Assembly (NCBI GenBank): GCA_019637585.1
Contig: JAHBVL010000008.1
Coordinates: 1 to 64,000 of the forward strand
Length of the DNA: 64,000 bases
Direction of reading: 5' to 3'
Source of the DNA: Thermomicrobiales bacterium
Lineage (GTDB): Bacteria; Chloroflexota; Chloroflexia; Thermomicrobiales; UBA6265
The notes beneath the pieces are model-generated. The model saw only the letters and a list, made by a program, of their open reading frames with translations. It searched no databases and was not told where the DNA came from. The translations under genes were made by a program, and so were the position numbers. This document shows, piece by piece, positions 42,832-51,471 of this stretch. Every line of letters begins with the position of its first letter. Position 1 is the stretch's first letter.

Positions 42832-43523
42832 CCAGCACCGGCCGTGGCGTCGACGACAAAGACTGCCTCGGTCAGCTGGCGGCCCACCACATGCTCCGCC
42901 TCGCCGATCCGGATACGGAGCAGATCATCGAACGGCATCCGCTCGGACACCGATACGGCAGCCCCCGGCACCAACTCCATGGCGCCCAGGTAGCGCAGGA
43001 GCTCCGCATCGCGGTCGGAAACGCGGATAACCTGATAATCGCCGGCCTCAGCAGCATCCCGCAGCGGAATCCCCTGATCGCTGCTCACAGAGCCATCGGC
43101 CGCCGGTATCGGGTCGCCATGCGGATCGCGGGTGGGAAATCCGAGCGCGGAGTCCATACGGGCTTCGAGGTCGTCGGAAACATGATGTTCGAGCTTTTCC
43201 GCTTCGTCATGCACCTCATCCCAGCCATACCCGAGCGTTTCCAGGAGATAGAGCTCCAGCAGGCGATGATGCCGAATCACCTCCAGGGCGATCTTCTCCC
43301 CCGCCGGTGTGAGCTCGACACCCTGATATCGCGTATGGGTCAGGAGTCGCATGGCGTGCAGGCGTTTGACCATATTGGTCACCGATGGCCCGGTGATCCC
43401 GAGCTCTTCCGCCAGTGCCTGCGTGGTGGCCGGGATGCCTCGCTCGAGAATCCGGTAGACCGCCTTCAGGTAGTCTTCCATGGCATGGGTGACGATTGGA
43501 TTGTCTTCAGATTGCTCACCCAT
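42828..43523 (-). CDS. DtxR/MntR-family metal-dependent transcriptional regulator
   Basis: Iron- or manganese-sensing repressor of 231 residues with three domains: winged helix (MEDYLKAVYRI, then TTQALAEELGITGPSVTNMV), metal-binding dimerisation domain (HHRLLELYLLETLGYGWDEV, EAEKLEHHVSDDLEARMD), and a C-terminal SH3-like FeoA domain (LVPGAAVSVSERMPFDD). The FeoA domain favours the iron-type DtxR/IdeR branch over two-domain MntR. ATG 43523 is preferred over an upstream TTG. A palindrome at 43561-43578 may be its own operator. Confidence 0.9.
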   Translation of the reverse strand: MGEQSEDNPIVTHAMEDYLKAVYRILERGIPATTQALAEELGITGPSVTNMVKRLHAMRLLTHTRYQGVELTPAGEKIALEVIRHHRLLELYLLETLGYGWDEVHDEAEKLEHHVSDDLEARMDSALGFPTRDPHGDPIPAADGSVSSDQGIPLRDAAEAGDYQVIRVSDRDAELLRYLGAMELVPGAAVSVSERMPFDDLLRIRIGEAEHVVGRQLTEAVFVVDATAGAG

Positions 43524-43560
43524 GGCGTCCCCGAAACCCGGAAACAAATCAGCTGCAGCC

Positions 43561-43578
43561 TTCGGCTACGTAGACTAA
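43561..43578. promoter_or_regulatory. Candidate DtxR/IdeR-like operator
   Basis: TTCGGCTAC-GTAGACTAA is an 18-bp imperfect palindrome (seven of nine positions paired), 38 bp upstream of the regulator ATG in the gap shared with the divergent PIG-L gene. It keeps the TT-GG-TA / TA--CTAA skeleton of IdeR boxes, one base shorter in the centre. Confidence 0.4.
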
Positions 43579-43693
43579 TGCTGGTGTGGCGGCTACTGAC
43601 TGTCAAGCCACGAGCCGGACGGTCGCCACTCCTCTGGGCGATACTCTGTCCGATCGAGGAATCCGCGGTCCTGAAGCTTGAAAAGGGAGCATC

Positions 43694-44455
43694 GTGAGCG
43701 AAGTCGAACATATCGTCGCCGAACCCGGCGATGTTCCGGGAGATGAGAACCCGGTGTCGAAGCGGGTTCTGGCAATTTTTCCCCACCCTGATGATGCAGA
43801 GTTCTCGTGCGGCGGCACCATGGCCCGCTGGGCCCGGGAAGGCAACGAGGTCACCCTCTGTCTGGTGACGGACGGAGCCAGCGGCAGCGACGATCCGGCC
43901 ATGACTCCTGCCTTGCTGGCCGAAACCCGTGAGCGCGAACAGCGCGAAGCCGCCAGAATCCTGGGCATCAGCGACGTGCTCTTTCTCCGCAAACGAGACG
44001 GCACGATCGAGCACACCATGGAGCTCCGCCGCGAGCTGACCCGGGTGATGCGCAGGGTGCGGCCCGATATCCTGATTTGCGGCGACCCGAGCGTCTTCTG
44101 GCATGGCAACGAGTACATCAATCATCCCGATCATCGCGCCACCGCCGATGCCGTGCTCGCCGCGGCTTTTCCGTCGTCCGGCAATCGCCTCTACTTTCCC
44201 GAGCTGCTGGTCGAGGGTCTCGAACCCTGGAAGATCAAGGACATTTACGTTGCATCGCCCGCCGTGGCCGACACATGGGTCGACATCACCAGCACGATCG
44301 GTCTGAAAATCGATGCACTGAAAGCGCATGCTTCCCAGATGGGCGATTGGGATCCAACGGAAACCATCCAGGAGTGGGCGCGAGGTGATGGCGAAAAGCA
44401 CGATCCTCCCGTCGAATTCGCCGAGGACTTTCGTCACTTCACCACCAGCGGCTGA
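43694..44455 (+). CDS. PIG-L/LmbE-family deacetylase
   Basis: Zinc-dependent N-acetyl-sugar deacetylase-like protein, 253 residues. Metal motif FPHPDDAEFSCGG (H-x-D-D) and the second motif NHPDHRATADAV are intact. Family members act in mycothiol and bacillithiol synthesis (MshB/BshB) and on GlcNAc-containing glycans or antibiotics. Without MshA/MshC neighbours the substrate is open. DinB-like and glyoxalase-II-like proteins elsewhere in the window would fit a thiol pathway. GTG start with GGGAG upstream. Divergent from the DtxR gene. Confidence 0.88.
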   Translation: MSEVEHIVAEPGDVPGDENPVSKRVLAIFPHPDDAEFSCGGTMARWAREGNEVTLCLVTDGASGSDDPAMTPALLAETREREQREAARILGISDVLFLRKRDGTIEHTMELRRELTRVMRRVRPDILICGDPSVFWHGNEYINHPDHRATADAVLAAAFPSSGNRLYFPELLVEGLEPWKIKDIYVASPAVADTWVDITSTIGLKIDALKAHASQMGDWDPTETIQEWARGDGEKHDPPVEFAEDFRHFTTSG

Positions 44456-44464
44456 GCAGGCGAT

Positions 44465-44473
44465 TGCTATACT
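44465..44473 (+). promoter_or_regulatory. Extended -10 promoter candidate for pncC operon
   Basis: TGCTATACT, identical to the nonamer before mreB. Transcription would start near 44480, about 20 nt before the TTG start at 44501. No clear -35. Confidence 0.45.
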
Positions 44474-44500
44474 CGGCGCCAGCATAGGCAAGGATCCCTG

Positions 44501-45019
44501 TTGGAACAGGCACTACCCCTCTTTCCCGAATCACCCGAAGTCACCCTCTCTCGCTTGCTGAGTGGCGATTCTCGCGTCTCCATCGCAACGGCAGAGTCGT
44601 GCACGGGGGGAAACATCGCCGCCCGCATCACCTCCATCGCCGGCAGCTCCGCCTACTTTCAGGGGGGTGTGGTGGCCTATGACAATCGCGTCAAAACGGC
44701 GCTGCTCGGTGTGCCGGCTGAGATCATCGAACGCTACGGGGCCGTCAGCCAGCAATGCGCCCAGGCGATGGCCGAAGGCGCCCGGACGTTGTTCGACGTC
44801 GAGATCGCGGTGGCCAGCACCGGCATCGCCGGTCCCGGCGGAGGAACCCGGACCAAACCGGTGGGGCTGGTCTACGTCGGCGTGGCGACGGCCAGCGCAA
44901 CGAACATTCAGCAGTTCACATTTACCGGTGACCGCCGTGCGGTGGTCGACCAGGCGACCGATGCCGCGCTGAGCGCGCTGGTGGCCGAATTGTCATCGCC
45001 TCGATCGCAGGCGAAGTGA
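44501..45019 (+). CDS. pncC: Nicotinamide-nucleotide amidohydrolase (CinA C-terminal domain)
   Basis: Hydrolyses nicotinamide mononucleotide to nicotinate mononucleotide in pyridine-nucleotide recycling. 172 residues corresponding to the stand-alone CinA-C domain, with ATAESCTGGNIAARIT, YDNRVKTALLGVP and ASTGIAGPGGGTRTKPVG. The N-terminal molybdopterin-like CinA domain is absent. TTG start with AAGGA upstream. It is coded 10 bp before the M16 peptidase and near nadC in the same transcription unit, fitting an NAD theme. Confidence 0.92.
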   Translation: MEQALPLFPESPEVTLSRLLSGDSRVSIATAESCTGGNIAARITSIAGSSAYFQGGVVAYDNRVKTALLGVPAEIIERYGAVSQQCAQAMAEGARTLFDVEIAVASTGIAGPGGGTRTKPVGLVYVGVATASATNIQQFTFTGDRRAVVDQATDAALSALVAELSSPRSQAK

Positions 45020-45029
45020 GGAGCGTTTC

Positions 45030-46307
45030 TTGACTTCTCCCTATCAGAAAACCGTTCTGGAAAATGGAATCCGCGTCGTCACCGGACCGATGTCCGGGGT
45101 GCGATCGGCCAGTCTGATTTTCTACTTCGACATCGGATCCCGCTACGAGAAACCGGAAGTAGCCGGCGTTTCTCACTACCTCGAGCACATGCTCTTCAAA
45201 GGAACTGAGCAACGCCCTGATGCCTGGATGATCTCGGAGGAGATCGAAGGCGTCGGCGGCATGCTCAACGCCTCCACGAGCAAGGAAGCCACGAACTACT
45301 GGTGTAAGTGCCCGAGCACCCACTACGACCTGGCGTTCGATGTTCTGGCTGACATGGTGCGCAACTCGGTCATCGACAAAACGGAGCTGGACAAAGAGCG
45401 TTCGGTGATCATCGAAGAGATCCGCGGCTCGGAAGACTCGCCAGAGGATTACGTCCACGACATCATCGACGAGGTCATCTGGGGCACCCACAGCGTAGGA
45501 CGCTCCATCGCCGGCAGCGAGGAAACCGTCGGCGCGATCTCCCGCGACCAGATGGTCTCGTTCTGGAAACGGAACTATCGCCCGGAGCGACTCGTGATCG
45601 CCTCCGGCGGCGACGTTCAGCACGACCATGTCGTCGAGCTGGCAACGAACTACTTCGGCGCCATGGCGCCGGACGACAACGCCGATCGGTACGATGTCGC
45701 CGCAGTGACCCAGGAGGGAGCCCGGTCGCGCATCCACACCAAGGAAACCGAACAGGCCCACCTGTGTGTCGGCTTCCCCGCGCTTCCCTATACGAGCGAC
45801 CGTCGCTACGTCCAGGGCACGATCGAAGCGATTCTCTCCTCAGGGATGAGTTCGCGCCTTTTCCAGGAAATCCGGGAAAAGCGAGGACTGGTCTACTCCG
45901 TCTACGGGTATTTCCGGCCCTACGAGGATGTCGGGCAGGCGGTGATCTATGCCGGAACCGACGTTGCCCGCGTCGACGAAACGGTGACCGCCATCGTCGA
46001 TGAGCTTCGCAAACTGCGCGACATCCAGGTTCCGGAGGATGAGCTCCGCCGGACCAAGGAGCTACGCAAGGGCCGCCTGCTGATGGGGCTGGAAGACAGC
46101 CGCAGCGTCGCCTCGTGGGTCGGCAGCCAGGAACTCGTCTATGGAGAGATCAAGACCCCTGAAGAGGTCATGGAAGAGATCGAAGCCGTTACGGCGGAGC
46201 AGGTCCACGAGCTTTCGCAGGAGCTGTTCACACAGGACAAGCTGAACCTGGCGCTGATCGGGCCATACGACGACGAAGCGCACTTCACCGAGCTTCTGGC
46301 TCTGTAG
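45030..46307 (+). CDS. M16-family zinc peptidase (processing-peptidase-like)
   Basis: 425 residues, one beta-type M16 unit. The inverted zinc motif HYLEHMLFKG (HxxEH) and the distal Glu in ELDKERSVIIEEI are intact. The C-terminal half has the GMSSRLFQEIREKRGLVYSVY segment, shown here in two parts, that forms the substrate-facing wall. No partner alpha subunit follows, so it probably works as a homodimer. Its substrate is unknown. GAGGAG lies upstream of the TTG start. It sits between pncC and nadC with 10-bp gaps. Confidence 0.92.
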   Translation: MTSPYQKTVLENGIRVVTGPMSGVRSASLIFYFDIGSRYEKPEVAGVSHYLEHMLFKGTEQRPDAWMISEEIEGVGGMLNASTSKEATNYWCKCPSTHYDLAFDVLADMVRNSVIDKTELDKERSVIIEEIRGSEDSPEDYVHDIIDEVIWGTHSVGRSIAGSEETVGAISRDQMVSFWKRNYRPERLVIASGGDVQHDHVVELATNYFGAMAPDDNADRYDVAAVTQEGARSRIHTKETEQAHLCVGFPALPYTSDRRYVQGTIEAILSSGMSSRLFQEIREKRGLVYSVYGYFRPYEDVGQAVIYAGTDVARVDETVTAIVDELRKLRDIQVPEDELRRTKELRKGRLLMGLEDSRSVASWVGSQELVYGEIKTPEEVMEEIEAVTAEQVHELSQELFTQDKLNLALIGPYDDEAHFTELLAL

Positions 46308-46317
46308 CCCGACCGCC

Positions 46318-47172
46318 ATGAACGACGCTCGCAGCTATGCGCTGACCGCCATCATCGATCTCGCGCTGTCGGAAGACATCGGATCGGGAGATGTCACCTC
46401 CAACAGCACGATTTCCCCCAGCCGTGAGGCCACCGCCACCATGCTGGTCAAAGCGGACGGCGTGGTCTTCGGTCTCGACGTGGCGAGAGCAGTGTTCGAG
46501 CGGGTCGACAGCTCCCTCGAATTCGTCGCGCTGGTCGAGGATGGAAGCCGCGTGTCGTTCAGAACCGATATCGCCCGTGTACGAGGCAACGCCCGCTCGA
46601 TTCTGCTCGGCGAACGAGTCGCCCTCAACTTCATCCAGCGACTGAGTGGCGTCGCCACGGTGACCGCTGTCTACGTCGCGGCCGTCGAGGGCACGAACGC
46701 CCAGATCGTCGATACCCGAAAGACGACACCCGGTATGCGAACGCTGGAGAAAGCCGCGGTGCGGGCCGGCGGGGCCCGGAACCACCGGTTCGGGCTTTCC
46801 GATGGTGTACTGATCAAGGACAACCATCTGGCCGGCGTCGGAGGACCTGACCGGGTCAGCCGGGCAGTGAGGCTGGCGCGGTCGGCCGCCCCTCACACCC
46901 TGGCCATCGAGGTGGAGGTCACGACATTGGACGAAGTTGCCGAGGCGCTGGCCGCGGAAGCGGACATCATCATGCTGGACAACATGTCCATCGAGGATAT
47001 GAGCCAGGCTGTTGCGCTGGTCGCTGGCCGGGCGCTGCTCGAAGCCTCGGGGGGAATTACACTGAGCAATGTCAGCGACGTCGTCCGCACCGGCGTCGAT
47101 CTGATCTCGATTGGCGCGCTGACCCACTCCGCGCCATCGCTGGACATCAGTCTCGATTTCGAGCTGGTGTGA
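46318..47172 (+). CDS. nadC: Nicotinate-nucleotide pyrophosphorylase (carboxylating)
   Basis: Quinolinate phosphoribosyltransferase making nicotinate mononucleotide in de novo NAD synthesis. 284 residues: ALSEDIGSGDVTS, LNFIQRLSGVAT, DTRKTTPGMRTLEK, GGARNHRFGLSDGVLIKDNH, VEVEVTTLDE and EASGGITLSNV, the standard NadC set. It forms an operon with pncC, giving two enzymes that yield the same product by different routes. nadB is 32 kb away. Confidence 0.95.
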   Translation: MNDARSYALTAIIDLALSEDIGSGDVTSNSTISPSREATATMLVKADGVVFGLDVARAVFERVDSSLEFVALVEDGSRVSFRTDIARVRGNARSILLGERVALNFIQRLSGVATVTAVYVAAVEGTNAQIVDTRKTTPGMRTLEKAAVRAGGARNHRFGLSDGVLIKDNHLAGVGGPDRVSRAVRLARSAAPHTLAIEVEVTTLDEVAEALAAEADIIMLDNMSIEDMSQAVALVAGRALLEASGGITLSNVSDVVRTGVDLISIGALTHSAPSLDISLDFELV

Positions 47173-47464
47173 CAGAGAACGCATTGTATTGACTTGAAGA
47201 CACGTATCTGTACACCATGCGAAGAGGTGTACGGACATGCTAGAATTCGCACTCAAAGCTTATGTTCGGCGCCCCGCACCACACGCCCGGGAATTCGCTA
47301 TACCCGGATCACCTGTGACTCACGCCGACTTTCCAGACGCGCGTTACCAAATCCCGCTTTCGCGCGTCATATTCAGTAGGGCCGGTCGTTTCCGGTAGAT
47401 GTTTGGGATTCAGGCAGCCGGCAAGGGCGCCAGCTGCTCAGGGAATAAAAGGGGAGATCACAAA
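47173..47464 (+). promoter_or_regulatory. L,D-transpeptidase upstream region with promoter and palindrome
   Basis: This gap of about 290 bp is AT-richer than its surroundings. It contains TTGACT (47189-47194), a 7-bp inverted repeat GTACACC-N9-GGTGTAC (47210-47232) and an extended -10 TGCTAGAAT (47238-47246). The palindrome lies just upstream of the -10, a typical operator position. The leader would be about 210 nt. Confidence 0.45.
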
Positions 47465-48658
47465 ATGAAACGCACCGGGCTGAGCCGCAACGACTCTCCC
47501 GCAATTCGTGCGCGAAGAGGCAGCCGAAAAACGCCACGACTGATGGCGCTCGTCGCTGTTCTTCTCGCCCTGATCGCGCCGGCCATTCTCATGCCGGAGT
47601 CCGCATCAGCTCAGTGGTCTCCACCACGCACCGTCTACATTCCCGAAGCCGGCCAAAGCATCGATGGCTATTTCCTCGACACCTGGCGAAGCTGGGGTGT
47701 CGCCAATCTCGGCTATCCGGTCACCCCGGAATTCGAGGAAAACGGGCGGATCGTTCAGTACTTCGAATATGTGCGCATGGAGTACTGGCCCGAAGATCCC
47801 AACGGCGAATACGTCCACTTCGGCGCGATCGGACGCGAGCTCAAACCGGTCACGATCTTCCGCTCCGCCGTTCCCTCCGGGATCGTCAAATCGGACAACC
47901 CGCTGACCCCAACCAAGGATCTGGCGTTGGAGATTCGGGCCTGGGTGCCGCTCTCGGAAAAGGACGCCCAGCGGGAGAACACGGCCAACTGGCGCTACGT
48001 TCCGGAAACACAGCACGCGGTCCAGTTCGCCTTCAAGGACTTCTGGGAAGCAACCGGCGAAGCGACCTATCTCGGCAACCCCATCACCCAGGAGTACATC
48101 AAGAACGGCGTCACCTATCAGGTTTTCGAACGCGGTCAGCTGGCCTGGACATCGGCGAAGGGTGTCTGGATGATTCCGGTCGGCGAGGTGCTGGCGCAGC
48201 GCTACGGGGCCGTCATGGAATCGCAGCCGCAGGGTGACCTGCCGACCTACAGCGAAGACCTGTTCATTCCGCCAGGACCGCCCGCAAACGGCGAGCGCGT
48301 GATCGATATCAACCTTTCGTCGCAGTACATGATCGCCTACCAGGGTGGCTGGGTCGTCATGGAGTCGTATGTGAGCACCGGCCGGCCAGGTTTCGACACC
48401 CCGCCGGGCACCTACTACATCAACACCAAACTCCCCTCGCAGACGATGTCGGGTGTGCTGGGCGGTGAGTACTACAACGTGCCCGATGTCCCCTGGGTGA
48501 TGTATTTCACCGATGTGGGACATGCCATCCACGGCACCTACTGGCACAACAACTTTGGCGCCGTGATGAGCCATGGCTGCGTCAACCTGCCACTCGATGT
48601 GGCGGCCTGGATGTACGACTGGGCGCCAATCGGCACCAAGGTCGTCATTCACTGGTAG
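47465..48658 (+). CDS. Secreted L,D-transpeptidase (YkuD domain)
   Basis: Exported enzyme forming 3-3 peptidoglycan cross-links or attaching proteins to the wall. 398 residues: basic N-terminus and signal peptide (MALVAVLLALIAPAILMP, cleavage after ASAQ); two copies of a roughly 45-residue module with GVANLGYPVTPEFEENGRI and EATYLGNPITQEYIKNGVT; then a YkuD domain with HGTYWHNNF and SHGCVNLP (catalytic Cys about 373). ATG 47465 has GGGAG upstream. A strong terminator follows. It is unlinked to the mre/mur array but serves the same wall. Confidence 0.92.
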   Translation: MKRTGLSRNDSPAIRARRGSRKTPRLMALVAVLLALIAPAILMPESASAQWSPPRTVYIPEAGQSIDGYFLDTWRSWGVANLGYPVTPEFEENGRIVQYFEYVRMEYWPEDPNGEYVHFGAIGRELKPVTIFRSAVPSGIVKSDNPLTPTKDLALEIRAWVPLSEKDAQRENTANWRYVPETQHAVQFAFKDFWEATGEATYLGNPITQEYIKNGVTYQVFERGQLAWTSAKGVWMIPVGEVLAQRYGAVMESQPQGDLPTYSEDLFIPPGPPANGERVIDINLSSQYMIAYQGGWVVMESYVSTGRPGFDTPPGTYYINTKLPSQTMSGVLGGEYYNVPDVPWVMYFTDVGHAIHGTYWHNNFGAVMSHGCVNLPLDVAAWMYDWAPIGTKVVIHW

Positions 48659-48683
48659 AACGCCAGCGAACTCACGATTGCAG

Positions 48684-48720
48684 AAAATGCAGCCGGGAAG
48701 CCGGCTGCATTTTCATTTTC
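48684..48720 (+). terminator. Rho-independent terminator after the L,D-transpeptidase
   Basis: A perfect 13-bp stem (AAAATGCAGCCGG, loop GAAG, CCGGCTGCATTTT) ending in a T-rich tract TTTCATTTTCTTT. It is the best canonical terminator in the window. Confidence 0.9.
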
Positions 48721-48813
48721 TTTCCCGGGATGGGTGGCAGACATCCTGACTTCAGGGGATCATTGACCCAGTCAGATGCGGCGACGCGCGCCGCACCTCA
48801 AGGAGCGCTCCTC

Positions 48814-49422
48814 ATGGTTTTCCACTCTCTCAGAATCCTCGTCATCACCCTTCTCTGTCTTGGCCTCGCCGTCATCGGCGCATCCGCTCACGCCGATCTC
48901 GATCGATCGGATCCGGAAGCCGGATCGTCCGTCGAACAGGCTCCGGCCCAGATCGAGATGTGGTTCTCGGAAGAACTGGCCGACGGATCGACGGCTCAGG
49001 TTCTTGGCCCGGACGGTTCCCGCGTCGACAATGACGACGCCGCCATCGATCTTTTCGATCCCGACCGAAAGCATCTTGTCGTCACACTCGAAACGGGGCT
49101 CCCTGCCGGCGAATACACCGTCGAGTGGACGACCGTGTCAGGGGAGGATGACGACACCCACACCGGGTCGTTCTCCTTCACCGTCACGGTGGGAGCCACA
49201 CCCGTAGCATCTCCAGTCGCGTCACCGCAGGCATCGCCAGTCGCGTCTCCGGAGGCGTCTCCCGACGCTGATTCAGCGTCGAGTCACACGTTGGGTCAGG
49301 TCCAACTGTCGGAAGACCCAGCCGGACCCGACCTGACCGCACTGGGCATCGCGCTCGGCGTCGGTCTGCTGGCGACCGTTGGCATCTACCTCTTCTGGTT
49401 GCTGGTCAAACCACGCAAGTAG
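48814..49422 (+). CDS. copC: CopC-domain copper-binding membrane protein
   Basis: 202 residues: signal peptide ending ASA, so the mature protein begins with His26, the N-terminal ligand of CopC-type Cu(II) sites. The CopC beta-barrel follows (SDPEAGSSVEQAPAQIEMWF), with second-site Asp/His in DDDTHTGSFSF. After a Ser-Pro-Val-Ala repeat linker there is one C-terminal helix (ALGIALGVGLLATVGIYLFW). AAGGAGC precedes ATG 48814. CopD is not fused or adjacent. It may be a copper chaperone or store at the outer membrane face. Confidence 0.88.
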   Translation: MVFHSLRILVITLLCLGLAVIGASAHADLDRSDPEAGSSVEQAPAQIEMWFSEELADGSTAQVLGPDGSRVDNDDAAIDLFDPDRKHLVVTLETGLPAGEYTVEWTTVSGEDDDTHTGSFSFTVTVGATPVASPVASPQASPVASPEASPDADSASSHTLGQVQLSEDPAGPDLTALGIALGVGLLATVGIYLFWLLVKPRK

Positions 49423-49495
49423 CAACGCCGGTGGCCATGATGTCTCCGGAGACTCCAGGCACGCCCTGAGCGGCATCGAAAGGACGTTGGACGGC

Positions 49496-50773
49496 ATGGG
49501 GGATCGAGTCATCGTGGTCGGCAGCGGCGCCCGGGAACATGCGCTGGCCTGGTCGCTCTCCCGCAGCCCACTCGTCGATTCCGTTGTCTCCGCTCCCGGC
49601 AACCCAGGCACAGAGCGATTCGGAAGAAATGCGCCAGTCGACGTCCTTGACATCGAGGGATTGACCCAGCTGGCGCTCGACACCAGAGCCGATCTGGTGA
49701 TGGTCGGACCGGAGGCGCCGCTAGCTGCCGGTCTGGCCGACGCGTTGCGCGCCAGGGATCTCCTGGTGTGTGGTCCGTCCCAGGCGGCCGCACGCATCGA
49801 AAGCAGCAAATCGTGGGCCAAGGAGATCATGAACCAGGCCGGCGTGCCGACTGCCCGCGCCACCGTCGCAGCTTCACTCGACGACATCAGCGACGCCCTG
49901 GCAGCGCATGTGGCGCCGGTTGTGATCAAGGCCGACGGGCTCGCCGCCGGCAAAGGTGTGGTGATCGCCGAAACACTCGATCGGGCCGCCCAGGTTTGCC
50001 GCGAGATGCTCGATGGCACCCTCCTTGGCTCCACAGCCGGCAGCGTGCTCATCGAGGAGTTCCTCACCGGGCAGGAGGTATCCCTCCTGGCGCTGACCGA
50101 CGGCAACCATCTGATATCGCTTCTGCCGGCATGTGACTACAAACGGGCTCACGACCAGGATGAGGGTCCCAACACCGGCGGTATGGGCGCCTATGCTCCC
50201 GTTCCCGGCATCGACAGCAACGCAATCGCCGCCATCGAGCAGACAATCCTCCGGCCATCGATCGACGCGATGGCAGCGTCGGGCGCACTGATGAATGGCG
50301 TGCTCTATGCGGGTTTGATGATGACCAGCGACGGGCCCAAGGTGCTCGAATTCAACGCTCGATTCGGCGATCCGGAAACGCAGGTCATCCTGCCCCTTCT
50401 CGAAAGCGACCTCTACCCACTCCTGCGCGCCACCGCCGCGGGCGATCTCGCCAGCCAGCCGCCGCTGCGATGGTCGAACCACAAGGCAGTTGGCGTGGTC
50501 ATGGCATCCGGCGGGTACCCCGGCTCGTACCGGACGGAACACCCAATCGACGACCAGGGTCCCCTACCAGGCACCGAAGTCTTTTTCGCCGGCGTGAAGC
50601 GTGGTCAGGATGGCTCGTTGTTGACCGGAGGCGGACGCGTGCTCACCGCGGTCGGGGTGGGCGACACCTGGGAGGCGGCGACCGAGCGTGCCTATGCCCG
50701 AGCCGGCTGCATCACATTTCAGGACGGCTTTCACCGCACCGATATCGCGCGTCGAACACTCGCATCAGGCTAG
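49496..50773 (+). CDS. purD: Phosphoribosylamine-glycine ligase
   Basis: ATP-grasp enzyme of purine synthesis joining glycine to phosphoribosylamine. 425 residues from ATG 49496 (MGDRVIVVGSGAREHALAW). Other family motifs are KADGLAAGKGVVIA, EEFLTGQEVSLLAL, EGPNTGGMGAYAPVPG and EFNARFGDPETQ. The longer upstream frame runs inside the copC gene and is rejected. No other pur gene is adjacent. Its TAG stop shares CTAG with the convergent gene at 50770. Confidence 0.95.
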   Translation: MGDRVIVVGSGAREHALAWSLSRSPLVDSVVSAPGNPGTERFGRNAPVDVLDIEGLTQLALDTRADLVMVGPEAPLAAGLADALRARDLLVCGPSQAAARIESSKSWAKEIMNQAGVPTARATVAASLDDISDALAAHVAPVVIKADGLAAGKGVVIAETLDRAAQVCREMLDGTLLGSTAGSVLIEEFLTGQEVSLLALTDGNHLISLLPACDYKRAHDQDEGPNTGGMGAYAPVPGIDSNAIAAIEQTILRPSIDAMAASGALMNGVLYAGLMMTSDGPKVLEFNARFGDPETQVILPLLESDLYPLLRATAAGDLASQPPLRWSNHKAVGVVMASGGYPGSYRTEHPIDDQGPLPGTEVFFAGVKRGQDGSLLTGGGRVLTAVGVGDTWEAATERAYARAGCITFQDGFHRTDIARRTLASG

Positions 50774-51456
50774 ACGGAAATGCTCGACAGCTCGATCAAT
50801 TCGGCATTCGGTTCGATCAGCCGAACATCTGCCCAGAGCTGCTGGAGATGCGATTCGATCTCGGCTGCGGCCACGCCGGGAACGCCATAGACCGTGAACA
50901 GGGCCGCTCCGGTCGACTCCTGGATGCGCCCATGGTGCGAAGGCCCGCCGACGATACTCGACAGCACATCCACACCATCGCGGTAATACATATCGTTCTG
51001 ACGAACCTCCGCCTGATGCTCCCCATACCCCTGGTACGCCACCGGTTCAGCGGCACTGTCGAGCACCACCGGGAACGCGACATCAGCGAGATCGTGGACG
51101 CCGGTCAGGATGCCGTTGCGAAGCTCCCACTTGAAGCCGATCTCAACCAGGATCTGGCGGCGCGGGATCTTCCGGCCCTTCTTGGCGATCGATTCGATCT
51201 GATGCTGGACGTGGTAGTTCTGTCCGAACGACCGGTAGTAGCGGTGATAGTGGGCGATGTTGCCAGTCTGGCGAATCGCTTCACGCTCCAAAGGGGCGAA
51301 CTGGTCGATCAGCAGTTCTTCTGTTTCGGTCAGGCTTTCGTCGAATGGTTCCGGGCGGCCCGTGGGCTGAAAACCCCGGATAGCCAGGATACCGCCCGTC
51401 GCTCCCGGCCAGTTCTCTCGCCACGCCTCGGTGACGGTCCAGATCGATTCCGGCAT
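50770..51456 (-). CDS. B3/4-domain (PheT-like tRNA-binding) protein
   Basis: 228-residue soluble protein resembling the B3/4 editing domain of phenylalanyl-tRNA synthetase beta, found stand-alone in many bacteria. Pattern: YHRYYRSFGQNYHVQHQIES, IPRRQILVEIGFKWELRNG, then GVHDLADV and the C-terminal QESTGAALFTVYGVPGV. It may edit mischarged tRNA or bind another ligand. ATG 51456 has AGGAG 5 nt upstream. Coded 12 bp or so after the response regulator on the same strand, so possibly co-transcribed. Confidence 0.75.
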   Translation of the reverse strand: MPESIWTVTEAWRENWPGATGGILAIRGFQPTGRPEPFDESLTETEELLIDQFAPLEREAIRQTGNIAHYHRYYRSFGQNYHVQHQIESIAKKGRKIPRRQILVEIGFKWELRNGILTGVHDLADVAFPVVLDSAAEPVAYQGYGEHQAEVRQNDMYYRDGVDVLSSIVGGPSHHGRIQESTGAALFTVYGVPGVAAAEIESHLQQLWADVRLIEPNAELIELSSISV

Positions 51457-51471
51457 CACTACTCCTCAGGA

